A stretch of 29,688 nucleotides of DNA, taken from a virus. The DNA lies in IMG/VR virus record IMGVR_UViG_3300025889_000655, positions 1-29,688 of that record; one strand, written 5' to 3'. Positions 1 to 6,219 of this stretch are shown here, one piece after another; position 1 is the stretch's first letter; every line of letters begins with the position of its first letter. The position numbers were made by a program, and so were the translations under genes. The notes beneath the pieces were generated by a model, which worked only from the letters and a program-made list of their open reading frames with translations, was not told where the DNA came from and did no database searches.

Positions 1-127
1 ATATTGATTTAATGTTCTGTACACTTTGTAGCCAGTAATAGATGAACCACCATCATCAACTGGTGCTGTCCAATCTAATTCAATAGGTATTCCAGTTACG
101 GTTTGTAAGTTAGTTGGGGGTTGTGGG
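1..127. repeat. Terminal direct repeat (circular contig overlap), left copy
   Basis: Bases 1-127 are identical to 29562-29688. A 127-base exact end overlap is what a de Bruijn assembler with k=127 leaves on a circular molecule. The reading frame of the giant surface protein is continuous across the join (6,567 nt, divisible by three, no stop). The true unique length is therefore 29,561 bp. Confidence 0.93.
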
Positions 128-1593
128 GCTGTTGGGAGTGAGTAAGTTACTTGTAAAGTGGGGGTTATTTCTATTTCTTGACCTCTAATACTAGATGTTA
201 AAACCTCATCATCTAATTTCATTCCTAATGCAAACCAATCTGTTGAGAGATTATTTTCTAATTCTGTGTCAGCATTACCACCCAAATCATTTACCCCAGT
301 TCCAGTTGTACATTGATTAGTATTATCAACATAAACAAGACCGTTTGTAATATCTGACCATGTTTGAGAATTTGTATTTGTTGAGGGTTGATTTGTTAAT
401 TGAACTATATCACAATTATAAGAACCATAGGTAGTATCAACAATATCATATTCAAACTGTGTATCTGTAATAGTAGCAGAATCAGGGATAGATGATATAT
501 CCCATTCATACCATACTCTAATACAATCGTACGAATGGGCTGTATTGTATGTTCTTACATACCCATTAGATGTAGATGTACTCCCAATAGTGTTTCCATT
601 ACAAACATTATCCCCACTTGTATCATAAAGTGATTTTGCTGAACTAGGTGTTGCCGAAAATGTAGGATCTATTTCCAAATAATTAACAAAGTCACCTGAA
701 GCATAGTCTAGATTTACTTTGTAATTCCCATCAAAGAAAATGTTCACATTACTCAATGAATCAAATCCGTCTTTGAAATCATAATTTACACTTTGAGCAA
801 TTTCAAAGACTTGAGCCTCATTATCTTCCAAGAATTGTTTGTTAAAAGATTGACCGTTTAGTTCGGCAATATTGAGAGTGTTCTCACCAATGGTTATACT
901 TTCCCCAGTATGTACAGTTTGTGAGATTCCAAGTGGCTCATCACTCTCATTCCAAACCTTGAAAGTTTCTTTGATTCCACCGAAAATATCCACCTTTAAT
1001 TCTTGCACAAACTTTTCAGTTTCCACATTAACAAAGTTATCAACATAATATCCAGTTTGATTTCCATTTGATATAACGTTGTAACTTGTACCATTGACAT
1101 TTATAGTTGAACCTGTACCGTTATAACTGAAAAATATTGGTTGATTTTCTTGACCAAACAAAGTCTTGGTACTTGTGATGAATATTCCATTATCACCTTG
1201 TGAATAATTAACCAAACATTCTTCTTGGTTCACTACCATGTTTTGCCAGTTGCCATTAACGTTGTAACTTGCTACTGAACTGACACTTGGGATTATCTGA
1301 TTTCCATCAAACCCGTTTTCGTAAATGGAATAAGAACAACTGGGAATATCATAAATGAATCCACCAACGCTGTTGCTTCTAAAGATTATTTGCTGATCAT
1401 TGGCTTGTAGAAAATAATTTTCCCATTCACCATTCACCATAATTCTTTCAGGGTGTGAAGTCCACTTTGCCTCACCAATGGTAAAATCTTCAATCAGATC
1501 ATAATTTTGTCCAGTTGTTTCAACGACTTGAGCAAAGGCTACTGGTACAAGTCCAACTAAGATTAATGGTATCACCAATAATACCGATTTCAT
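1..1593 (-). CDS. Giant secreted Fn3/LamG surface protein, N-terminal part (residues 1-531 of 2,188)
   Basis: This is the first part of a protein that continues through the circular join into 29561-24588. The ATG at 1593 overlaps the stop of the upstream gene (TAATG), so translation is probably coupled. Residues 1-22 form a signal peptide (MKSVLLVIPL... cut after AFA before Q), so the protein is exported. Residues 23-330 are an unrecognised beta-rich region. Residues about 335-480 (DPTF, WDISSIPDSATI) resemble the DNRLRE/CBM96-like carbohydrate-binding fold. Residues about 492-531 are the first half of an Fn3 domain. Expected to sit on the virion or host surface and contact glycans or S-layer. 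Base-word use differs from the rest of the genome: there is no CCGG in this part. Function is inferred from domains; export is well supported. Confidence 0.9.
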   Translation of the reverse strand, partial: MKSVLLVIPLILVGLVPVAFAQVVETTGQNYDLIEDFTIGEAKWTSHPERIMVNGEWENYFLQANDQQIIFRSNSVGGFIYDIPSCSYSIYENGFDGNQIIPSVSSVASYNVNGNWQNMVVNQEECLVNYSQGDNGIFITSTKTLFGQENQPIFFSYNGTGSTINVNGTSYNVISNGNQTGYYVDNFVNVETEKFVQELKVDIFGGIKETFKVWNESDEPLGISQTVHTGESITIGENTLNIAELNGQSFNKQFLEDNEAQVFEIAQSVNYDFKDGFDSLSNVNIFFDGNYKVNLDYASGDFVNYLEIDPTFSATPSSAKSLYDTSGDNVCNGNTIGSTSTSNGYVRTYNTAHSYDCIRVWYEWDISSIPDSATITDTQFEYDIVDTTYGSYNCDIVQLTNQPSTNTNSQTWSDITNGLVYVDNTNQCTTGTGVNDLGGNADTELENNLSTDWFALGMKLDDEVLTSSIRGQEIEITPTLQVTYSLPTAPQPPTNLQTVTGIPIELDWTAPVDDGGSSITGYKVYRTLNQY

Positions 1594-1862
1594 TAATCAC
1601 GACCTCTAGCACTCGCTGTCATTATTACTTTGATAACTAGAATTACAATACCCAATGTCGGCATTAATGGAACAAGATATTGTACCGTATCCTCATTGGT
1701 TTCATAGATAGTCATCCATGCCGGATTAACAAAGTTCTCAAAGGCTTGACTATCAACTACTGTAAAGAAAGCACCAAAGATCATTGGCATTAATGTAAAT
1801 GCAATACCATAAGTAATTACGAAAAGAATAAGCGATAGTCCAAGATATACGAGACTACTCAT
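1593..1862 (-). CDS. Two-helix membrane protein, 89 aa
   Basis: A small protein with a hydrophobic N-terminal helix (about residues 4-35), a polar middle (DSQAFENFVNPAW...) and a second helix (about 65-83), ending in basic ARGRD. Its stop overlaps the ATG of the giant surface protein (TAATG), so the two are likely co-translated and may work as a pair, for example as a virion membrane or tail partner. It lies just downstream of the candidate major capsid gene, after a T-rich termination tract. The two-helix layout resembles minor capsid proteins of spindle-shaped viruses, but I recognise no specific family. Confidence 0.75.
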   Translation of the reverse strand: MSSLVYLGLSLILFVITYGIAFTLMPMIFGAFFTVVDSQAFENFVNPAWMTIYETNEDTVQYLVPLMPTLGIVILVIKVIMTASARGRD

Positions 1863-1911
1863 AGACTTTGTTTGAATTACGAGTAGTTAAACTTTTGACC
1901 TAATCGAGATG

Positions 1912-1926
1912 AAAAAAAGGAAAAAA
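1912..1926 (-). terminator. T-tract terminator after the capsid gene
   Basis: On the minus strand, TTTTTTCC followed by seven T lies 13-27 nt beyond the stop of the 1939-2208 gene. Such T-runs terminate archaeal transcription. It would separate a highly expressed capsid transcript from the downstream adhesin genes. Confidence 0.55.
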
Positions 1927-1938
1927 GAAGTTATCGTT

Positions 1939-2208
1939 CTAAGATAACATTCTGACTACTGTCAATACAACAACTGCTGCAAGAACAATCAATGTAATGA
2001 TCAATAGATTGTAACCAGCTTGACTCTGTTCATTGTTGTTTAGACATTGTAAAGCCCAACCGGTTGATGAAGCTGGTGTTGTTGCGTCATAACCCTCTAA
2101 GCCTGTACAATCAGTAGCAGCTCCTCCTAAGATGAGTGTACCAATTCCTAGCATGATGGCTACTGCAATAAATGCACCAACATATCCCATTAAGGAATTA
2201 TCTACCAT
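1939..2208 (-). CDS. Candidate major capsid protein, spindle-shaped-virus type (89 aa)
   Basis: The protein has two hydrophobic helices (about 8-30, GYVGAFIAVAIMLGIG; and 67-87, NLLIITLIVLAAVVVLTVV) separated by a short polar loop with two Cys (DCTGLEGYD... LQCLNNNEQSQ). This helix-loop-helix plan, with length near 90, is that of major capsid proteins of fuselloviruses, His1-like viruses and thaumarchaeal spindle-shaped viruses, which line a lipid-containing shell. It has its own strong TATA box (2231-2238) 26 nt before the ATG, a GC-rich hairpin upstream and a T-tract downstream, so it can be a separate abundant transcript. I assign it from architecture and context, not from an alignment; another small virion membrane protein is the alternative. 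Confidence 0.68.
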   Translation of the reverse strand: MVDNSLMGYVGAFIAVAIMLGIGTLILGGAATDCTGLEGYDATTPASSTGWALQCLNNNEQSQAGYNLLIITLIVLAAVVVLTVVRMLS

Positions 2209-2230
2209 TGATTGAATGGAATGATTTCTG

Positions 2231-2238
2231 ATATATAA
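2231..2238 (-). promoter_or_regulatory. TATA box of the capsid gene (leaderless)
   Basis: TTATATAT on the minus strand is centred 26 nt before the ATG at 2208, so transcription would begin at or next to the start codon. Confidence 0.6.
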
Positions 2239-2276
2239 TGATTCGACAAAATCGATAATTGTTTAAACTTTATTAA

Positions 2277-2307
2277 CCAAACAAAGGGGGGTTACCCCTC
2301 TGTTTGG
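2277..2307 (-). terminator. GC-rich hairpin between membrane operon and capsid gene
   Basis: Arms 2277-2289 and 2295-2307 pair over 13 bp around a 5-nt loop. The one mismatch in the plus-strand reading becomes a G-U pair in minus-strand RNA. It follows the stop at 2344 and precedes the capsid promoter, so it probably ends or processes the upstream transcript. Confidence 0.55.
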
Positions 2308-2343
2308 GTTGATTCACAAATATAGAATAATCATTACAGTATA

Positions 2344-2637
2344 TTAAGGTATAAACGGTTCTAGGTATCTATCATTGTCGATACATTCCTGAATGATTAG
2401 ATGGAGTTTGTTATGTTGTTCCTCTGTTAGTTCATTATGTTTTGGGAATCTGTCAGGTACTTTATCATCTTGAACATAGTCATACAAAGTATCACATGAC
2501 CACGAATTGAAAAATTCCTGATCCATTATTACAAACTGCCATGAGATAATGATTAGTGCTATTACAGTTGGTACTGTAACTATTCCTGAAAACCTCCAAC
2601 GGTAATATCGTTTTAGATGTGTTGTTACTTTGGTCAA
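2344..2637 (-). CDS. Single-pass membrane protein with Cys-containing ectodomain, 97 aa
   Basis: Residues 1-16 are basic (HLKRYYRWR), 19-40 form a membrane helix (VTVPTVIALIIISWQFVIM), and the rest is a polar C-terminal domain with two Cys (SWSCDTL ... IQECIDND) and the stretch LTEEQHNKLHLI. By the positive-inside rule, the C-terminal domain would be outside the membrane. I have seen similar short LTEEQH-type domains in thaumarchaeal proteins but know no function. Start ATG overlaps the upstream stop (ATGA), so it is coupled to the 144-aa protein. Probably a minor virion membrane protein. Confidence 0.75.
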   Translation of the reverse strand: MTKVTTHLKRYYRWRFSGIVTVPTVIALIIISWQFVIMDQEFFNSWSCDTLYDYVQDDKVPDRFPKHNELTEEQHNKLHLIIQECIDNDRYLEPFIP

Positions 2638-3068
2638 CTTCTCGTACGATTAACAAACGCATTGTAAAAGTACCCTCCTACAATTACTGCTGCAATTACA
2701 AATCCAAACGATACCCATTCGTCAGGAAATATCTGTGTGCTAAAGGCAAAGAAGAATACTCCAATAATCATGGCATACAAACCGTTTTGGTATTTGACAT
2801 ATACTGCTAAGATTAATACTGACACTAATGCTACTGCAAACCATCCTCCGGTAACATACATGAAACCGGCTGTGGTAGCTCCGATAAAGTCTCTGTCATA
2901 TCCACAATTTTCCCACATTTGTACACCGGCTGTATAATTCATAAAACATGGTTGAGCCGAGTCAGTTGTAAATTCAGTTTGAGCATAAGAAAAGTCGATG
3001 TTACCTAATGTCATTATAATTGTAGAAGCAAAGACTAGGGCGATGTAATTTACTCTATTAGGTAACAT
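2634..3068 (-). CDS. Multi-pass membrane protein with signal peptide, 144 aa
   Basis: Residues 1-30 are an export signal with a typical end (FSYAQ). A short extracellular stretch with two Cys (QPCFMNY, ENCGYD) follows. Then come about three hydrophobic helices (roughly 66-90, 95-112, 116-137) and a basic tail NRTRS. It is coupled by ATGA to the 97-aa membrane protein. It lies in the structural block between the 314-aa membrane protein and the candidate capsid gene, so a role in the virion envelope or assembly is likely. No family recognised. Confidence 0.75.
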   Translation of the reverse strand: MLPNRVNYIALVFASTIIMTLGNIDFSYAQTEFTTDSAQPCFMNYTAGVQMWENCGYDRDFIGATTAGFMYVTGGWFAVALVSVLILAVYVKYQNGLYAMIIGVFFFAFSTQIFPDEWVSFGFVIAAVIVGGYFYNAFVNRTRS

Positions 3069-3100
3069 CTAATTATTAGGTGTGAATCACTCGTTAATAA

Positions 3101-3184
3101 CTATTCATGGCATTGGCACTCACATTTGCCTTTTTTATTCTTACAAGTGGTATGATGATAAGAAAAACAAGCTGATGAGATCAA
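3101..3184 (-). CDS. 27-aa zinc-module protein (C-x4-H-x2-C ... CxCxCH)
   Basis: Very small frame starting at TTG 3184, whose last two bases overlap the stop of the 314-aa gene (TTGA). The product has the pattern C-F-x3-H-x2-C-K-x5-C-E-C-Q-C-H. The same pattern occurs at the N-terminus of the 17470-17787 protein and in the 17766-17891 protein. The match in order and spacing of seven metal ligands makes chance unlikely. It probably folds around one or two zinc ions. Function unknown. Confidence 0.6.
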   Translation of the reverse strand: MISSACFSYHHTTCKNKKGKCECQCHE

Positions 3185-4125
3185 TTCTCTATCTCAACGC
3201 TGTCAACCATATCTTGCATACTAGAAGATAGTTTGTTGTAATCAACCTCTCCTGAATTAATGGCTGCCTTTAATTCCTCCGGAGTATAATTTGCCATGAT
3301 CGAAGCGTCAGAATAATTCACACCTCCGGTAGCCGGTGTGTTAAATCCTCCGGTGGGAGATGGTAATCCACTCAACCCATCTCCTATTGTACTAATGCTA
3401 TCTCCAAACTTGAATATGCCATCAAACATTCCTTGCTCATAGGCAAAGGCTACACCAACTACAAGTACAACAGCAATCAATCCAATAATAGCTACTTTCA
3501 TGAAACTGTTTGTTCCTTTGAGTGGTGTGTTTGTAATCTTCTTATGCTCATTGTCTAGCCTTTGGATTCTTGGAAGTAACTCTCCTAGAAAACTTGGATT
3601 TGTGGCTATCAAATCCTCCTGAATAAAATCAGTAACTTTTCGTACAGGAGTTACGATACTGTCAACATCAAGTTCTGAAAGATAGTTCTTGATACTTCTA
3701 ACTTCGTCAGGGTACTTACCCTCTTGCTGTCCAAACTCTTGAATCAAATCAGATATGCTGTGAGGATTGAAATCGGCTTTCTCACGCTTTCCTAAAACCC
3801 TTAACACATTAAACATCATGCGATTTACTTTTGGTAATGAGTTCTTTTGCAGCACTATTTCAAGTTCCTTTGTTTCGGGTTTGATTGAATTAAAATGAGT
3901 AGTATCATATTGAATAACCCTAAATGATTTTTCTAGTGTAACTCTGTGAATTAATATCCTAGCATTTTTCAAAGAGAAAGCAAAAAACTTGCCATCCAAA
4001 TCGGCAACAAAATAATCTCCTATGGTGTGTTTAATGGGAACATAATGAAGTCGATCTTCGCTGTCGGAGATTTCAGCAGTAATGTATTTAGAAGTAAGTT
4101 TATCCCTCCCATTAAGCACACCCAT
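3181..4125 (-). CDS. Membrane-anchored structural protein, 314 aa
   Basis: Residues 1-200 are a soluble, probably cytoplasmic or virion-interior part with charged helices. A single membrane helix spans about 209-229 (MKVAIIGLIAVVLVVGVAFAY). The exterior tail is rich in Gly/Ser/Pro (GDGLSGLPSPTGGF) and ends in an acidic helical segment (YTPEELKAAINSGEVDY). A TATA-like box (4143-4157) lies 26 nt before the ATG, so the gene begins a transcript. The downstream 27-aa gene overlaps its stop. No family recognised; the position in the capsid block suggests a minor capsid or scaffolding membrane protein. Confidence 0.75.
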   Translation of the reverse strand: MGVLNGRDKLTSKYITAEISDSEDRLHYVPIKHTIGDYFVADLDGKFFAFSLKNARILIHRVTLEKSFRVIQYDTTHFNSIKPETKELEIVLQKNSLPKVNRMMFNVLRVLGKREKADFNPHSISDLIQEFGQQEGKYPDEVRSIKNYLSELDVDSIVTPVRKVTDFIQEDLIATNPSFLGELLPRIQRLDNEHKKITNTPLKGTNSFMKVAIIGLIAVVLVVGVAFAYEQGMFDGIFKFGDSISTIGDGLSGLPSPTGGFNTPATGGVNYSDASIMANYTPEELKAAINSGEVDYNKLSSSMQDMVDSVEIEN

Positions 4126-4142
4126 AGGCTAATCTAAAAATC

Positions 4143-4157
4143 ACGAATTATTAAGTA
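4143..4157 (-). promoter_or_regulatory. TATA box for the 314-aa membrane protein gene
   Basis: Minus-strand ATACTTAATAATTCG is centred about 26 nt upstream of the ATG at 4125, giving a leaderless or nearly leaderless transcript. It directly follows the 4159-4189 hairpin. Confidence 0.5.
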
Positions 4158-4158
4158 T

Positions 4159-4189
4159 TCCCCCCTAATCTTGGCACAAGTAGGGGGGA
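4159..4189 (-). terminator. Perfect 9-bp GC-rich hairpin ahead of a promoter
   Basis: TCCCCCCTA (4159-4167) and TAGGGGGGA (4181-4189) are perfect inverted repeats around a 13-nt loop, which itself contains CTTG/CAAG. It lies between the end of the basic-protein operon (4257) and the promoter at 4143-4157. This is the same arrangement as the hairpin at 2277-2307. Confidence 0.55.
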
Positions 4190-4256
4190 GTCATTTGGAA
4201 ACGAGGATGTGCTTACACAATGACAAAAATAATTTAAGAAAATAATAGATAAAGTT

Positions 4257-4436
4257 TCAACGTTTTTTTATTTCTCTACCGTTTTTGTTGTAGGTATGAT
4301 ACTTACCGTTGAGGTGTGATTGAGTTCTGTAAGAACCATCGGCATAAGTATAGATTCTCTTTTCACTATTCTTTGAGAAAGACTTTGTATCGTCTCTAGT
4401 ATTTCGTTTATGTTTTAGTAGTTTTTTGTATCTCAT
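4257..4436 (-). CDS. Small basic protein, 59 aa
   Basis: The ATG at 4436 lies two nucleotides beyond the stop of the preceding gene, so I take it over a longer frame that would overlap that gene by 77 nt. The product is very rich in Lys/Arg (MRYKKLLKHKRNTRDD at the start, NGREIKKR at the end) with many Tyr and Asn. It is probably nucleic-acid binding or virion-associated, in a run of five or six small basic proteins. A T-rich stretch follows the stop. No family recognised. Confidence 0.65.
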   Translation of the reverse strand: MRYKKLLKHKRNTRDDTKSFSKNSEKRIYTYADGSYRTQSHLNGKYHTYNKNGREIKKR

Positions 4437-4437
4437 G

Positions 4438-4689
4438 TTACCAAGTCCTACAAGCCCAATATCTTGCTTTAGTTTTATCTCTAGGAGGATCAGTATCGCA
4501 TTTATGTCTAGCACGAAAAGATTTCTTTCTGTCAGGTCTATCTCTGTTGTTCCTCATGTTAGGATCTCCAAATCCTACTTTCTTTACTCTGTCTCCATCC
4601 CTGACATAGACTTTGTTTTGTTTGTTTTTTAATTCGGGAGCTCGTGTTGGTTTGTTTAGTGTAACTTTTCTTCCACGATATATTGCCAT
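4438..4689 (-). CDS. Basic virion-type protein with GDPNM...RKSFRARH...C motif, 83 aa
   Basis: The C-terminal half carries the string VKKVGFGDPNMRNN, then RKKSFRARHKCD, then KTKARYWACRTW. I recognise this signature from small proteins encoded beside head or structural genes in many marine dsDNA viruses; their exact role is not known to me. The N-terminal half is basic and disordered (KVTLNKPTRAPELKNKQNK). Two Cys are conserved in the signature. The start ATG directly abuts the previous stop (TAGATG). The context of small Lys/Arg-rich proteins suggests a capsid-internal or DNA-contacting part. Confidence 0.75.
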   Translation of the reverse strand: MAIYRGRKVTLNKPTRAPELKNKQNKVYVRDGDRVKKVGFGDPNMRNNRDRPDRKKSFRARHKCDTDPPRDKTKARYWACRTW

Positions 4690-4773
4690 CTAAAACTTAT
4701 CCTGTGTCTTTTCCCAAACTGATTTGCCTTTTTTCTTTTTGTATGTTCTTGATAGAGTTCCACTATAACCCAT
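4690..4773 (-). CDS. 27-aa basic protein
   Basis: The ATG at 4773 overlaps the preceding stop (TAATG), and the stop directly abuts the ATG of the 83-aa gene, so the frame fits exactly between two neighbours. The product is SGTLSRTYKKKKGKSVW-like, strongly basic in the middle. Probably a short nucleic-acid-binding or virion peptide. Real expression is likely given the tight coupling, but function is unknown. Confidence 0.55.
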   Translation of the reverse strand: MGYSGTLSRTYKKKKGKSVWEKTQDKF

Positions 4774-4862
4774 TAATCACACACATCCTTTGGTTTTACT
4801 TTAACTTGTTTTTTGAATTTTGATACAGGAGATGGTTTAAAGTATCCGATTCCTTTTGGCAT
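4773..4862 (-). CDS. 29-aa basic protein
   Basis: Starts at ATG 4862 with a GAGG ribosome site five nucleotides upstream, and ends in a TAATG overlap with the next gene. The product (MPKGIGYFKPSPVSKFKKQ...) is Lys-rich with two Pro and a single Cys near the end. One link in the chain of small basic genes; function unknown. Confidence 0.55.
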   Translation of the reverse strand: MPKGIGYFKPSPVSKFKKQVKVKPKDVCD

Positions 4863-4893
4863 ATTAACCTCAACACATTATCATTTTTAAAGT

Positions 4894-4986
4894 TTAAACA
4901 ATTCTAGGTCTTTTCTTTTTCTTTTTAGATTTGCTTTTCTTTTTGGCTGTTCTTATAATTGCTATGTTGAGCCATCCTGAATACAT
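4894..4986 (-). CDS. 30-aa protein with poly-Lys/Arg tail
   Basis: A short hydrophobic head (MYSGWLNIAIIRTA) is followed by a continuous basic tail of Lys, Ser and Arg. A TATA-like CATAAATAATATC lies about 26 nt before the ATG, so this could be the leaderless first gene of the basic-protein operon. The composition suits DNA binding or condensation inside the virion. No family recognised. Confidence 0.5.
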   Translation of the reverse strand: MYSGWLNIAIIRTAKKKSKSKKKKKRPRIV

Positions 4987-5010
4987 GAATGGACTTTGAT
5001 ATGATATTAT

Positions 5011-5199
5011 TTATGATTTAAACAATTTATTGCCTGACGCTTTGGCTTCGGCTTTCTTTCTCTTTCTAAATTCTGTAAAGGTTTCCCCTCCCATAGATTC
5101 GGCTCGGTACATATTACCCCATTCGATTTCCTTTTGATACCGAGTAAGCCTGATTGTGATCTTACGCTTAACCAAGAGTAATCTTAAAGTATATGCCAC
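5011..5199 (-). CDS. Small basic protein, up to 62 aa (start uncertain)
   Basis: The frame ends at 5011 with a Lys/Arg/Ala-rich helix (EFRKRKKAEAKASGNK). Possible starts are GTG 5199, TTG 5175 and ATG 5112. A minus-strand TATA (5200-5208) favours TTG 5175 as a near-leaderless start or ATG 5112 with a 60-nt leader, giving 54 or 33 residues. It is the first gene of the minus-strand basic-protein block and is divergent from the plus-strand gene at 5214. Function unknown. Confidence 0.5.
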   Translation of the reverse strand: MAYTLRLLLVKRKITIRLTRYQKEIEWGNMYRAESMGGETFTEFRKRKKAEAKASGNKLFKS

Positions 5200-5208
5200 T
5201 TTATATAA
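5184..5208. promoter_or_regulatory. Overlapping divergent TATA boxes
   Basis: TTAAAGTATAT (5184-5194, plus) is 25 nt before the ATG at 5214. The minus-strand TTATATAAAG (5200-5208) points at the basic-protein genes. The two boxes sit almost back to back, so polymerase binding in one direction should exclude the other. Confidence 0.5.
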
Positions 5209-5213
5209 TATCT

Positions 5214-5687
5214 ATGATTCCGGAGGGCACACCGAAATACAATGACCTTATCGATATAGTAATTCAAGCCTCACAAAAAACAGTTGATGTACAACAAAAA
5301 GACGGTACTATAACTAAGGAACAAATACTCGATGAGGATACAGTATGGTGGAAAACAAACTCTGTTGCAGCAAATACATTTGGTAGATTTGCTTTTGAGT
5401 TAAAAGAGTTGGAGAGATGTGCTTTGAGAGCTCCTGACAATATGTGTGAGGAGAGGGCTAGAAATTTGGGTTATGAAATTATGGAGATTGGAATATCTTA
5501 CCGTAGAAGTATAGACGCTAAATCATCAGAGTCTCAAAGGGATAAACAAAACTCACAGAGTACATTGATTGATAAGATTAACAAGAATAAGGTTGAGAGA
5601 GTCTATACCATGAAAGATAAGGTAAAGGGATCTCTCTTTGATAGTATCATTGGCAGAGACGCAGAGAGGGATAGTGATAATGATTAA
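5214..5687 (+). CDS. Hypothetical soluble helical protein, 157 aa
   Basis: I choose ATG 5214 over ATG 5193 because a TATA box is centred 25 nt upstream of 5214, making it leaderless. The product begins MIPEGTPKYND, is largely alpha-helical and highly charged, has two Cys (ERCALRAPDNMCEE) and ends in a charged tail (RDAERDSDND). It opens a three-gene plus-strand operon with two small membrane proteins and stands alone against the surrounding minus-strand virion genes. No family recognised. Confidence 0.75.
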   Translation: MIPEGTPKYNDLIDIVIQASQKTVDVQQKDGTITKEQILDEDTVWWKTNSVAANTFGRFAFELKELERCALRAPDNMCEERARNLGYEIMEIGISYRRSIDAKSSESQRDKQNSQSTLIDKINKNKVERVYTMKDKVKGSLFDSIIGRDAERDSDND

Positions 5688-5886
5688 CGTTAAGACTCTG
5701 TACAAACTCTCATTAATTGGATGGGGATTACTTTGGTTTTCAGGTGGATGGCTTACATTAAACGCAATACTTGGTACTCCTAGATCATACCTAGACGCTA
5801 TTGGAATTGGCTGTGCTGCAATAGGTTTGGTAATAGTGATAAAGACTTTGGGAACAATAAAGAAAATAGATATTGAGATTGATTAA
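5680..5886 (+). CDS. Two-helix membrane protein, 68 aa
   Basis: The ATG at 5680 overlaps the preceding stop (ATGATTAA), so I prefer it to a longer upstream frame. Helices lie at about 9-29 (LSLIGWGLLWFSGGWLTL) and 38-56 (AIGIGCAAIGLVIVIKTL), with a short loop and a charged end (KKIDIEID). It is coupled to the 157-aa protein and followed within 3 nt by another membrane gene. Role unknown. Confidence 0.65.
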   Translation: MINVKTLYKLSLIGWGLLWFSGGWLTLNAILGTPRSYLDAIGIGCAAIGLVIVIKTLGTIKKIDIEID

Positions 5887-5888
5887 AA

Positions 5889-6005
5889 ATGTGGGATGAA
5901 AGAAAGAAAGAAAAAAGTTACCTGTTCACACAAAAAAGAATGATACTTTTAGTGGGTGGTTGGTTCGGGATTGGTTTCTGCTCGGCTCTTATACTTTTTC
6001 CATGA
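5889..6005 (+). CDS. Single-helix membrane protein, 38 aa
   Basis: The ATG at 5889 is two nucleotides after the preceding stop. A charged head (MWDERKKEKSYLFTQKR) is followed by one hydrophobic helix (MILLVGGWFGIGFCSALILF). The spacing suggests it is the third gene of the plus operon. It overlaps a minus-strand frame (5949-6077) tail to tail by 57 nt; one or both may be real. Confidence 0.45.
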   Translation: MWDERKKEKSYLFTQKRMILLVGGWFGIGFCSALILFP

Positions 6006-6077
6006 TTTGATACCAAAGTATGTCATAGCACCGATACATACAGGGTAAAAAGCCATTACAATATCTGCTAAACACAT
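5949..6077 (-). CDS. Single-helix membrane protein, 42 aa
   Basis: Minus-strand frame from ATG 6077: a hydrophobic helix (about 4-22, ADIVMAFYPVCIGAMTYFGI), then a basic stretch (KSWKKYKSR) and a polar tail (ETNPEPTTH). It follows the HNH cassette on the strand of the virion genes. It would be a normal small virus membrane protein, but it overlaps the plus-strand 38-aa frame. Confidence 0.4.
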   Translation of the reverse strand: MCLADIVMAFYPVCIGAMTYFGIKSWKKYKSRAETNPEPTTH

Positions 6078-6149
6078 GGGTTAAACTAACAATATTTACT
6101 AAATAAACTTTCAGAAATTACTTTTTTTGTGCCTATCTATGCCTAAAAG

Positions 6150-6181
6150 TTCTTTTCCCACATCTTCTTTAGGTCTTTCCA
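6150..6181. repeat. 32-bp direct repeat flanking the HNH cassette, copy A
   Basis: Identical to 6526-6557. On the minus strand it encodes WKDLKKMWEK plus the start of a codon and continues to N-F-stop (TAG at 6143-6145). It is an orphaned copy of the 3' end of the 6519-6677 gene. Confidence 0.9.
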
Positions 6182-6189
6182 ACAGGTGT

Positions 6190-6197
6190 TTTATAAA
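6190..6197 (+). promoter_or_regulatory. TATA box of the HNH gene
   Basis: TTTTATAAAA is centred about 26 nt before ATG 6220 and lies inside the cassette, so the HNH gene carries its own leaderless promoter, opposite to the surrounding genes. Confidence 0.5.
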
Positions 6198-6219
6198 ATT
6201 AGAATTTTTAAAATATTTT

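Noticed and set aside
2258-2272. AAAGTTTAAACAATT shared with 4889-4903 in opposite orientation
   Set aside because: Palindromic core in AT-rich DNA; one copy is the end of a small gene. Only two copies and no fixed relation to promoters.
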